From: a bacterium
Lineage (GTDB): Bacteria > Patescibacteriota > Minisyncoccia > UBA11713 > 2-01-FULL-45-33
NCBI GenBank assembly: GCA_030648495.1
Contig: JAUSHV010000037.1
Coordinates: 1-33,412 of the forward strand
DNA length: 33,412 nucleotides
Direction: 5' to 3'
The first letter of the stretch is position 1. The number at the start of each line of letters is the position of its first letter. Positions 17,697-25,538 of the stretch are shown here, piece by piece. The translations under genes were made by a program, and so were the position numbers. Under the pieces are notes generated by a model that saw only the letters and a list, made by a program, of their open reading frames with translations, made no database searches and was not told where the DNA came from.

Positions 17697-18949
17697 GCGC
17701 TGTTCTTTTTTTCTCCGGCTTTTTCTGAATAGCCGAGTATTTTATTCCACCTCTCAAAACGATCATAAATAAAAAAATGCCCAGGCGATTTGAAAGGAAC
17801 TTCAAGAGATTTTCCTTTTTGAAAAAACGGGAATGTACCATTTTTTTTATTGTCTTTTTGCCATATTTCCAACAATCTTTTTGGCGTAAAAGTCAAAGGG
17901 TCATAGATGCCGCGCCTGATAAAAGAACGTGTATTTTCTGTATCCATTGGAGAACCTTTAAGTAGAGCAAGCGCTTCGCCCATCGTAGCTTTCAGTTTTA
18001 GTTTTTTTTGCTCATCGTTGTCCGTCGGGATGCCTGTTTCCTTTGAAAGCTTTTCTATAAAAGGCCCGCCGAACTTCATGAGATTCCGCATTGTAGAATC
18101 CAAAAGAATTCTGCTGATAGTTTCCCCAATCATTGCGCCGGCAATCTGTGTGCCTTTCAGCCATTTTGTCACTCCTTGTTTTTTATGCTCGCCGGCCGGG
18201 TTATCTAGAAGACGCTGGGTATTTTTTTGTAATTCTTCAGGTAAATATTTGGAAGTTTTTTCCGCAATAATCGCGCCTTTGGAAACACCTTGTAAAACCA
18301 CGTGGACGTCTTTGCCGTCAGCCGGCTCCTGCCGGCTGATAAATTCAGCATAAAGCTTCGCGTGACCGTCAAGCCCATTTTTTTCAATATTTTCTATCCA
18401 TTTTTCATTGACTGCGCCGCCGAAACCTGTCGGTGCACCAAGAAGGTGGACATTCACTTCAGGTGGAACTTCGCCGCGTTTAATTGGGCCTGCTACACGT
18501 GGCAAAAGCCTGATAAATCGGTCAATAGCTAAATCTTCGACTCCAAAAGCGTTGCCTCCCTCGGGCGGGAAAGCGAAGGCGCCAAAAAGAAAATAATCCT
18601 GGCGTTTAGCATTTGTATTTTCTTCTTTGCCCTCAATCTCTTTTTTTGTTGCCATTTCAGTCTCCGCGACAGCAGAATTTTTTGAGAGCTTATTTATTAG
18701 TTCAGTGGTGATGGTAAGTTTTGTGTGCGAAAAAGCGACTCCAGGCATCGCCTCCGAACGGAAGATGCTAAAATTTTTGATTCCTTGTTCGTCAAATTCA
18801 TCGAGCACCGTTCTTATCGTCTCAATTTTTTCCGGATGTTTTTTTCCGAATTCAGTCAGCAATACCTCATAATTCGGTGTGTGAAGTGTCGGTTTTTTTT
18901 CTTGTGATTCTTGTTGCGGTTCTTGGACCGATGGCTGGTCGAAATTCAT
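17693..18949 (-). CDS. Hypothetical protein, possible alpha/beta-hydrolase-like fold
   Basis: DVHVVLQGVSKGAIIAEK resembles a nucleophile elbow (GxSxG); preferred start MNFDQPS at 18949. Stop codon overlaps the convergent stop at 17694-17696. Confidence 0.6.
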   Translation of the reverse strand: MNFDQPSVQEPQQESQEKKPTLHTPNYEVLLTEFGKKHPEKIETIRTVLDEFDEQGIKNFSIFRSEAMPGVAFSHTKLTITTELINKLSKNSAVAETEMATKKEIEGKEENTNAKRQDYFLFGAFAFPPEGGNAFGVEDLAIDRFIRLLPRVAGPIKRGEVPPEVNVHLLGAPTGFGGAVNEKWIENIEKNGLDGHAKLYAEFISRQEPADGKDVHVVLQGVSKGAIIAEKTSKYLPEELQKNTQRLLDNPAGEHKKQGVTKWLKGTQIAGAMIGETISRILLDSTMRNLMKFGGPFIEKLSKETGIPTDNDEQKKLKLKATMGEALALLKGSPMDTENTRSFIRRGIYDPLTFTPKRLLEIWQKDNKKNGTFPFFQKGKSLEVPFKSPGHFFIYDRFERWNKILGYSEKAGEKKNSA

Positions 18950-18987
18950 GATATTATAATATATCAAAAAGAGTATATAATCAAGTT

Positions 18988-19581
18988 ATGCCGGGATTAA
19001 ATTTGGAAAACTTTACCGCCCTGATTACCGCATACGGGTATTTTGTTATCCTGCCGATTGCGATATTGGAAGGGCCGATTCTTGCCGTACTTTCAGGTTT
19101 CTTGGCCTCCATGGGATATTTAAATCCTGTTATTGTTTTTTTAATATTATTGGCCGGGGACGGGATAGGCGATTTTATTTACTATTTTTTAGGAAGGTGG
19201 GCAAAACACGGCTTGATACACCGTTTGGAAAAATACATCGGAGCAACTGACGAAAAACTGGAGAAATTGAAAAAATATTACCAAAAGCACAATTGGAAAA
19301 TCATCGCTTTTTCCAAAACCCAGCCGTTCGGCGCCGTGTTTTTGACGGCTGCCGGAATGGCTGAGATGCCGTTCAAAAAATATATTTTCTACGCACTTTT
19401 AGGCTCCGCTCCAAAAGTACTTTTATTCGAGGGTATCGGTTATTTTTTCGGTAAAAGCATAGTAAACGCGGGAAAATTTGTAGATTACGCCGGGATCGCG
19501 TCGTTTTTTGTCGCAGTGTTACTTGCTGCCGCGTATTATTTTTATCTGCGCTTTGCTAAAAAACAAATAGAAAATATTTAG
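18988..19581 (+). CDS. DedA / SNARE-associated family membrane protein
   Basis: ILEGPILAVLSGFLASMGYLNPVIVFLILLAGDGIGDFIYYFLGRW; PFGAVFLTAAGMAEMPFKKYI. Confidence 0.85.
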   Translation: MPGLNLENFTALITAYGYFVILPIAILEGPILAVLSGFLASMGYLNPVIVFLILLAGDGIGDFIYYFLGRWAKHGLIHRLEKYIGATDEKLEKLKKYYQKHNWKIIAFSKTQPFGAVFLTAAGMAEMPFKKYIFYALLGSAPKVLLFEGIGYFFGKSIVNAGKFVDYAGIASFFVAVLLAAAYYFYLRFAKKQIENI

Positions 19582-19587
19582 ACCAAT

Positions 19588-20628
19588 ATGAAAAAAATAC
19601 TTATCGCAACAGACGCCTGGAAACCTCAAATAAATGGAGTGGTAACCGTGCTCGATAATCTGATCGTTTTGCTCGAAAAAAAAGGTTTTGCCGTCGCAAT
19701 AATTCATCCGGCGCTGTTTTGGAATATGCCGGTCTTCTGGTTTCCGGACTTAAAGCTGACATTGCTCAACATTAAAACTATCAACGACATTATAAAAAAA
19801 GAAAAGCCGGATTTTGTGCATATTGTCACGGAAGGGCCTATCGGGCTCGCGGTGCGCGGAATTTGTTTGAGAAAAAAAATTAAATTCACAACATCTTATC
19901 ATACAAATTTTCACCAGTTTATTAAAATGCGTATGGGAGAAACTGCCGGAGAACTTTTTGTAGAGCCAACTTATAAATATATGCGTTGGTTCCATAGTAA
20001 GGCGGAGCGGACAATGGTGGGTAGTCAAAGTTTATCGGATGAACTTACTCAAAATAAGTTTAAGAATATCGTCATGTGGCCGCTAGGAGTCGATACGGAG
20101 ATTTTCAGAAAAAATCCGGCAGCCCGGATTCATGAGGAATGGAAGAGGCCGATATTCGTAACCTTAGGCAGAGTTGCCATGGAAAAAAGCCCGGAGGAAT
20201 TTCTTAAACTTAATCTTCCCGGCACCAAACTAGTAATCGGCGACGGGCCGCTGCGAAAAACGCTTGAAGCCCAATATCCTCACGCGGTGTTTGTCGGTTT
20301 TAAAAAAAAGGATGAGCTTGTAGACCTTTTGTCTATTTCCGACTGTTTCGTATTTCCATCACGGACGGAAACATTGGGTCTTGTGGCTTTGGAAGCTATG
20401 AGTTGCGGCGTCCCTGTCGCCGCGCACGATGTAATGGGTCCGAAAGATATAATTACAAATGGAGTAGACGGTTATCTGGACGAAGACTTAGAACGGGCGG
20501 CGAATGATTGTTTAAAACTGGACCGCGCTAAATGCCGGGAAAAAGCGCTTCAATTTACATGGAATGCATCCGCCGAAGCATTTATTCAAAATTTGGTATT
20601 GTCCCGCGAAAGCTTAAATAAAGAATAA
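19588..20628 (+). CDS. Glycosyltransferase family 4/1 (mannosyltransferase-like)
   Basis: MKKILIATDAWKPQINGVVTVLDNL; TSYHTNFHQ; FVFPSRTETLGLVALEAMSCGVPVAAHDVMGPKDII. Confidence 0.92.
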   Translation: MKKILIATDAWKPQINGVVTVLDNLIVLLEKKGFAVAIIHPALFWNMPVFWFPDLKLTLLNIKTINDIIKKEKPDFVHIVTEGPIGLAVRGICLRKKIKFTTSYHTNFHQFIKMRMGETAGELFVEPTYKYMRWFHSKAERTMVGSQSLSDELTQNKFKNIVMWPLGVDTEIFRKNPAARIHEEWKRPIFVTLGRVAMEKSPEEFLKLNLPGTKLVIGDGPLRKTLEAQYPHAVFVGFKKKDELVDLLSISDCFVFPSRTETLGLVALEAMSCGVPVAAHDVMGPKDIITNGVDGYLDEDLERAANDCLKLDRAKCREKALQFTWNASAEAFIQNLVLSRESLNKE

Positions 20629-21314
20629 TTTTGATAAATTATTTCGCGCAGTGACAGAACTTTAAATATTTGATTTACCATACGAAACTCTCCGCCTAGT
20701 CCTTTCCAGAATCCTTCCTTTGCGGATTTTGTGGGATTTGAAACATTTTCCCAGCGGACAACGGCAACTCTCATTTTATTTTTTATAATTAGTTTATTCA
20801 TAAAAGATTCCACTCCATATCCCGGTAATTTACTTATCTCGTCTGCGTGCGGAAGCAAAAGGGAACGTGGCAGAACCCTTTCTCCCGTCAGATAATCAAG
20901 CGCTAAGATCTTTTGAAAAAGGAAATCCGCGCCTATGTATGTATAAATCGATGTGGTATTTTTCCTTAAACTAAATGCAACATCCGCCTGACCGGAAAGT
21001 ACCGGTTCTGCGAGGTCGGAAATGTTTTCGTCTTTTAAACCAACGAGATCGGCATCTATAAACATTAGTAATTCATTTTTGGCGGCGTTTATTCCTGCAG
21101 CCATTGCGTGGCTTTTGCCTTTATTTACCTCCTGGGCGAGTAAGCGGACATTTTTATATTGGCCTACAATTTCCCTGGTTTTGTCCCGAGAGCCGTCATC
21201 AACTACAATAACTTCATCCAATAAGGGATGCCTATCAAGTATTTTTAAAACGTCGCTTATTCTTTGCTCCTCATTATATGCGCAGATAATGCAGGATATC
21301 TTATCCTTTGCCAT
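20586..21314 (-). CDS. Glycosyltransferase family 2
   Basis: ISCIICAYNEEQRISDVLKIL...DEVIVVDDGSRDKTREIV...GKSHAMAAGINAAKNELLMFIDADL. Confidence 0.92.
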   Translation of the reverse strand: MAKDKISCIICAYNEEQRISDVLKILDRHPLLDEVIVVDDGSRDKTREIVGQYKNVRLLAQEVNKGKSHAMAAGINAAKNELLMFIDADLVGLKDENISDLAEPVLSGQADVAFSLRKNTTSIYTYIGADFLFQKILALDYLTGERVLPRSLLLPHADEISKLPGYGVESFMNKLIIKNKMRVAVVRWENVSNPTKSAKEGFWKGLGGEFRMVNQIFKVLSLREIIYQNYSLFKLSRDNTKF

Positions 21315-21343
21315 ATTTTGATTATAATCTAAAATTGATTAAT

Positions 21344-21988
21344 ATGCCCATGAGCGCTTTAAGTAAAAAATATAAGGAGTATTTTTCCCAACGTGAATTC
21401 AGGCTGGAATGCATAAAGGCGGCCCTGTTGCTTATTGTCAGCCTCGTGGTCAATTTCTACGCCGGGCTCTATGCCACGGCGCGTGCATCAAACTCCGTCT
21501 CAGACATTATTCTCTCAAACCTGCCCGTATATAATATTGATGGAACTTTTATTTGGGCTACTTTCTGTTTTTGGACTTTTGTAATTCTTTTATGCCTCAC
21601 CGAACCGAAAAGAATACCTTTTGTTCTTAATTCCATCGCCACTTTTACCATCATCCGTTCGGGCTTCATCAGTCTCACGCATCTCGGGCCTTATCCGACA
21701 CAGACAATAATAGATTCTTATATCCTCTCCTTTTTTGTTTTTGACGCTGATCTTTTTTTCTCCGGTCACACGGGCATGCCCTTCTTATTTGCGCTTATGT
21801 TCTGGGAAGAGCGGGTTTTACGCTACGCGTTCATCGTAATGGCGCTCGCGTTCGGGACAATAGTGCTTTTGGCGCACCTTCATTATTCCATTGATGTGGC
21901 ATCCGCGTTTTTTATCACCTACGCCATTTATCATATTACGGAGGTGCTTTTCAAAAAGAACCAGATTATGTTTGAAAAAGGATTATGA
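21344..21988 (+). CDS. PAP2_C/sphingomyelin-synthase-like membrane phosphatase
   Basis: DLFFSGHTGMPFLFALMFW and AHLHYSIDVASAFFITY (PAP2 catalytic motifs); start MPMSALSKKY at 21344. Confidence 0.8.
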   Translation: MPMSALSKKYKEYFSQREFRLECIKAALLLIVSLVVNFYAGLYATARASNSVSDIILSNLPVYNIDGTFIWATFCFWTFVILLCLTEPKRIPFVLNSIATFTIIRSGFISLTHLGPYPTQTIIDSYILSFFVFDADLFFSGHTGMPFLFALMFWEERVLRYAFIVMALAFGTIVLLAHLHYSIDVASAFFITYAIYHITEVLFKKNQIMFEKGL

Positions 21989-22473
21989 ATCAATATCTCG
22001 GACTTTTCAAAAATCCTCCTTGGGATTTTGCCTTGGTTTTAACACTCATTGCGGTGGCTTTTTTTTGGGGAGCTTCCAAAGGCAAGCGGTCCATCGGGTT
22101 TATCATAATCAATCTTTATATAATGCTGGCTTTGTGGCCGTTCTTTCCCATTGATATCCTGACCGCGGGGCGCACACCGGTTGAAACATGGGCATTCCGT
22201 GCCGGAGCTTTCTTGCTCATTTTAATATTGCTTTTGCTTTTTATGTCGCGGGCTTTTGATTGGGGGGGTAGAGACGGGGTTTGGTGGGAAGTTTTGATAC
22301 TTAGTATTCTGGCGGGCGGTTTTTTTATCTCAATACTGATGAGCCTTGCTCCGCCGGGAGCCATAGAAAAAAATATTTTATTTTTGAATCCTCTTGTTTT
22401 AAATCTTTTCGCCGACGCGCAAATAGTCCGTTGGTGGACGATACTTCCGATTTTGGGTGTATTGTTTGTCTAG
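21985..22473 (+). CDS. Hypothetical membrane protein
   Basis: ATGA overlap with PAP2-like gene; several TM segments. Confidence 0.7.
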   Translation: MNQYLGLFKNPPWDFALVLTLIAVAFFWGASKGKRSIGFIIINLYIMLALWPFFPIDILTAGRTPVETWAFRAGAFLLILILLLLFMSRAFDWGGRDGVWWEVLILSILAGGFFISILMSLAPPGAIEKNILFLNPLVLNLFADAQIVRWWTILPILGVLFV

Positions 22474-22485
22474 TATTATTAAGGC

Positions 22486-22761
22486 TTGATATTTTTTAAA
22501 ACTTCTGATAATCTATGCTTAGATATTTTTTTTGGAGATTCAGTGGATCAAAAAAAATTTGAGAAAAATAAGAAGCTCATGGATAAATATCATGATTTTA
22601 TATTTTCTCTACCCGGTTTGATGTGCGTAGGGTGGGACGACAAAGAAATTACCATCGACATTAAGCCAGAAAATGTTGCATTAGCAGAACAGTTTATCTC
22701 AAATTATATTGAGGGTGTTCCGATAAAAATAATCCCACGAACGAACCCCCCATCATTTTAA
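22486..22761 (+). CDS. Hypothetical small protein (start uncertain)
   Basis: 91-aa ORF ending immediately at a strong terminator; C-terminal KEITIDIKPENVALAEQFISNYIEGVPIKII. Confidence 0.55.
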   Translation: MIFFKTSDNLCLDIFFGDSVDQKKFEKNKKLMDKYHDFIFSLPGLMCVGWDDKEITIDIKPENVALAEQFISNYIEGVPIKIIPRTNPPSF

Positions 22762-22789
22762 GGTATCAGCTTGATACCTTTTTTCTTTT
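22760..22789 (+). terminator. Rho-independent terminator
   Basis: AAGGTATCA-GCT-TGATACCTT perfect 9-bp stem followed by TTTTCTTTT. Confidence 0.9.
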
Positions 22790-22945
22790 GTCCGCCCGGT
22801 TGCCTGCCCGAACGACTGAAGCGTTTAGTCGGGCGGGGAATCACCCCTCGTAGTGCTCTGCTCGGAACCTACACTTCCTGAATGCGGGCGCTCTCGCGCA
22901 CAACCTGCTGGTTGCCCGCGGTTTGATTTCTGTTCGAACAAGACA
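22788..22945. repeat. GC-rich structured intergenic element with tRNA-Lys acceptor-like sequences; candidate repeat or ncRNA
   Basis: Read on the minus strand: GCGGGC-AACC..GGTT..GCCCGC, AGTG..CACT, GGGGTGATTCCCC, and CCGCCCG-ACTAAACGCTTCAGTCGTTCGGGCAGGCAAC-CGGGCGG hairpins; no ORF. Confidence 0.5.
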
Positions 22946-22989
22946 ACTCAAAATAAAAATACCCACCATGGAGTATTTTTATTTTGAGT
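22946..22989. terminator. Long perfect inverted repeat, likely (bidirectional) terminator
   Basis: ACTCAAAATAAAAATAC-CCACCATGGA-GTATTTTTATTTTGAGT, 17-bp perfect stem just downstream of the minus-strand gene ending at 23003. Confidence 0.7.
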
Positions 22990-23002
22990 GTCCGCCCTTA
23001 TT

Positions 23003-23407
23003 TTATTCGGCGCCTTTGCCACTAGTTTCTATGTCTTCTAATGCTTCGAGTGATAATTTATAATAGATAAGTGCGCATTTTTTCTGTCTAAGTCCTTCTT
23101 GCCAATTCAATATAGTAATTTTGTCAGTACCTTTTGTTTGCATTCTTTCTATTTCTCTTTCGGTTTCTTTAACTTCTTCTGATACAAACTCCAACATGCC
23201 AACAAGATTTTTATTAAGCGTCTCTCTTTCGACTCCTGGTACCATTTTCAAAACATCATAAAAAGCATCTCGAATATTAACCTTAAAATCACCGCCCTTC
23301 TCTAATAATTGATCTGGAGTTTCTTCTGGCGGTAACACCTCTGGGTTTATTGCCTTATTTCCGCCAGATGTTTCTGCGGGTAATTGTTTTGGAATTTTTT
23401 CATCCAT
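23003..23407 (-). CDS. Hypothetical protein
   Basis: 134-aa ORF with charged helical composition (MDEKIPKQLPAETSGGNKAINPEVLPPEE...). Confidence 0.65.
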   Translation of the reverse strand: MDEKIPKQLPAETSGGNKAINPEVLPPEETPDQLLEKGGDFKVNIRDAFYDVLKMVPGVERETLNKNLVGMLEFVSEEVKETEREIERMQTKGTDKITILNWQEGLRQKKCALIYYKLSLEALEDIETSGKGAE

Positions 23408-23487
23408 ATATCTATGCTACTAAAAAATTCGAATGTCTACTAGACTCTTAAACTCGAAACTTAGATTTAACTCGATTTTTGAACTAG

Positions 23488-23560
23488 TCCGCCCGGTTGG
23501 AATCGAACCAACGACCGTCTCCTTAAAAGGGAGCTGCTCTACCGACTGAGCTACGGGCGG
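23488..23560 (-). tRNA. tRNA-Lys (anticodon TTT), CCA not encoded
   Basis: CCGCCCGTAGCTCAGTCGGTAGAGCAGCTCCCTTTTAAGGAGACGGTCGTTGGTTCGATTCCAACCGGGCGGA; loop CTTTTAA. Confidence 0.95.
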
Positions 23561-23817
23561 ATATTTTGAATTAAATTTTTAATAAACTCTCTTCCTCTAT
23601 AACTTTTTAATTGCTTTTCTCTTTTCAGTGCCTCTTGTCTGGTTTGATAATCTTCTTTATGTACCAGCTTCCATGGACCCTTATTTTGCCTAGTGAATTG
23701 ACTCAAATGCGTTTCATCTAAGGCGTTGTGCTGTTTTAGTCTAGCTTCTAAATCAGCAGTTTGGCCTATATAGATTTTGCAGTTTGATTTGCTAACTATG
23801 GCATATACCGTAAACAT
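23551..23817 (-). CDS. Stand-alone GIY-YIG domain protein (UPF0213-like)
   Basis: MFTVYAIVSKSNCKIYIGQTADLEARLKQHN...; last codons ATC CGC CCG TAG run into tRNA-Lys. Confidence 0.92.
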   Translation of the reverse strand: MFTVYAIVSKSNCKIYIGQTADLEARLKQHNALDETHLSQFTRQNKGPWKLVHKEDYQTRQEALKREKQLKSYRGREFIKNLIQNIRP

Positions 23818-23843
23818 TTTATTTAATCATTATATCATTGAAA

Positions 23844-23883
23844 CTGCTCTACCTCCGCCAGCTGGCGGATGAGCTACGGGCGG
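23844..23883 (-). pseudogene. tRNA-Lys 5' fragment with 16-bp palindrome in the D-loop
   Basis: Minus strand CCGCCCGTAGCTCA-TCCGCCAGCTGGCGGA-GGTAGAGCAG versus functional CCGCCCGTAGCTCA-GTC-GGTAGAGCAG. Confidence 0.85.
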
Positions 23884-23958
23884 GAAAAGACACACTTTAT
23901 TTTGACGTATTTTAGTCGAATATGCAAATATTATTTTAATAAAAAGGCCATAACTAAA

Positions 23959-24513
23959 TTAATAGCTATAGCCATTTTTGAGTCTGATAATATGTCTGGA
24001 TATTTTTTTAACGATTTTATTAGATATTTTTATTTCAATGATTGCGGCTATCAAAATTATTATCAAAGCGCTTAAGGCAAGGATGATGTCGTTCTTCCTT
24101 AATATGAAAATTGTCCATAACAAATTTATTCCATAGAGCTCAGGTAGAGAGTGTGCGGCAAGCATATAGAATAATTCTTTCAGCGAAAAACCATCGTCCA
24201 GAATTAAACTCAGACACTTTCCGTGTGCGCCTATATTGCTAGCATAATAAACAATTAGAAAGCCCAGACCGAGTATATAAAAATTGTCCCAAACATATAG
24301 AATAATAAAACTCAAAAATGGGGGCCAAGCATTATTTATCCAAACCATCCATACTTTTTCATTAATTATTCCGTTTTTAGCCAAGTAATTCAACATAACC
24401 CCTCTATTGGAGCGGCGATGTTTGCGCGTGATGAAGACGAAAGATATTGTTAGCAAAATTTGCGCGACCGATAGAAGCGCGGCTGTGAGCAAGAGCCTGA
24501 TTTCCGGCATCAA
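23959..24513 (-). CDS. Multi-pass membrane protein, possibly SpoIIM-like
   Basis: VWINNAWPPFLSFIILYVWDNFYILGLGFLI...FYMLAAHSLPELYGINLLWTIF resembles the SpoIIM 'NN...' and 'HGxxEL' layout, weakly. Confidence 0.55.
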   Translation of the reverse strand: MMPEIRLLLTAALLSVAQILLTISFVFITRKHRRSNRGVMLNYLAKNGIINEKVWMVWINNAWPPFLSFIILYVWDNFYILGLGFLIVYYASNIGAHGKCLSLILDDGFSLKELFYMLAAHSLPELYGINLLWTIFILRKNDIILALSALIIILIAAIIEIKISNKIVKKISRHIIRLKNGYSY

Positions 24514-24628
24514 AGAACCTCCCGTGTGTTTGGCGTCTTTTTAGAAGATAGCATAGATTGTAACAATTTGTCAAGTTTGCCAGATTTGGTCTAAGAGGTA
24601 TAAGCTTTAGATAGATTAGGCTTTGAAA

Positions 24629-25468
24629 ATGACAATAAACAGCGCCACAGTTAAAAAGCAGGTTTTTATGATTGAGCCTACACATTTTGAGGTTATTTAT
24701 AATATAAATCCCGCCATGGCCGAAACTTTAGAAAAAGGTCAAAAGATCAAAAAAAAGCCAGCAAGGCGGGAATGGGAAGGTCTTAGAAATATTTATACGG
24801 ATAATGGTCTCGAGCGTGTTGGTATGGACTCAATCAAAGGCCTCCCGGATATTGTTTTTACTGCAAACGGCGGCTTTGCGCATAACGGCAGAATTGTGAT
24901 GGGGCGGTTTAAGTATCCTGAACGCCAGCCTGAATCGGAACATTTTTATAAATGGTTTACCGAAAATGAATATGAAACCGTACGGATAGATGAAGATTTC
25001 GAAGGCGGAGGAGATATGCTTTTGTGGCAGGGCAAATTCATCGGCGGGCACGGTTTTAGATCAACTTTTGACGGAATTAAAACCGCGGCAAGCTTCGCGA
25101 CTTTTTGGGGCAAAGAAGATGATTTAGTTCCCTTGAAATTAATCGACCCCAGATTTTATCATTTAGATACTTGTTTTTGTCCGATAGGCGAGCACGCTTT
25201 TTATTTTCCTGGCGCTATCGCGCCCGACTCCTGTGAGGCATTACTGAAGCTCGGCAAAGCAGTTCCCGTTAGCGAAGCAGATGCGTTGAAGATGGTCTGC
25301 AACGGAGTATATTTTGAAGGTTCGTCCGGACCAAAATTCGTTGTCAACGATATCAGTAGAAAGCTGGAAAAGATGCTCGAAAAATGGGGCATTGAAACTA
25401 TCATCAACAAAACCTCTGAATTCCAAAAATCCGGCGGCTCAAATCGCTGTCTCTCGCTTTTTCTCTAA
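24629..25468 (+). CDS. Amidinotransferase/DDAH-family protein (arginine-modifying enzyme superfamily)
   Basis: MIEPTHFEVIYNINPAM; DIVFTANGGFAHNGRIVMGRFKYPER; FEGGGDMLLWQGKFIGGHGFRS; C-terminal KSGGSNRCLSL with catalytic-type Cys. ATG 24629 preferred over TTG 24623. Confidence 0.85.
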   Translation: MTINSATVKKQVFMIEPTHFEVIYNINPAMAETLEKGQKIKKKPARREWEGLRNIYTDNGLERVGMDSIKGLPDIVFTANGGFAHNGRIVMGRFKYPERQPESEHFYKWFTENEYETVRIDEDFEGGGDMLLWQGKFIGGHGFRSTFDGIKTAASFATFWGKEDDLVPLKLIDPRFYHLDTCFCPIGEHAFYFPGAIAPDSCEALLKLGKAVPVSEADALKMVCNGVYFEGSSGPKFVVNDISRKLEKMLEKWGIETIINKTSEFQKSGGSNRCLSLFL

Positions 25469-25470
25469 AT

Positions 25471-25498
25471 ACCCTTGCAAAGCAAGGGTTTTTGTTTT
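25471..25498 (+). terminator. Rho-independent terminator
   Basis: ACCCTTGC-AAA-GCAAGGGT then TTTTGTTTT. Confidence 0.88.
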
Positions 25499-25538
25499 AT
25501 GCTTTACAAAGATATTGAAAGTGAAAGAGGTACGCATC

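Noticed and set aside
17777-18907. Several plus-strand ORFs antisense to the 17693-18949 gene
   Set aside because: No recognisable domains and fully covered by a longer, protein-like minus-strand ORF.
23869-24075. Plus-strand ORF MSYGREKTHFIL...
   Set aside because: Begins in the tRNA-Lys fragment and lies antisense to the 23959-24513 membrane protein; no supporting features.
25314-25538. N-terminal 75 codons of ORF 25314-26075
   Set aside because: Lies antiparallel-frame within the amidinotransferase and across a terminator; real start is ATG 25539 with SD AAAGAGG.
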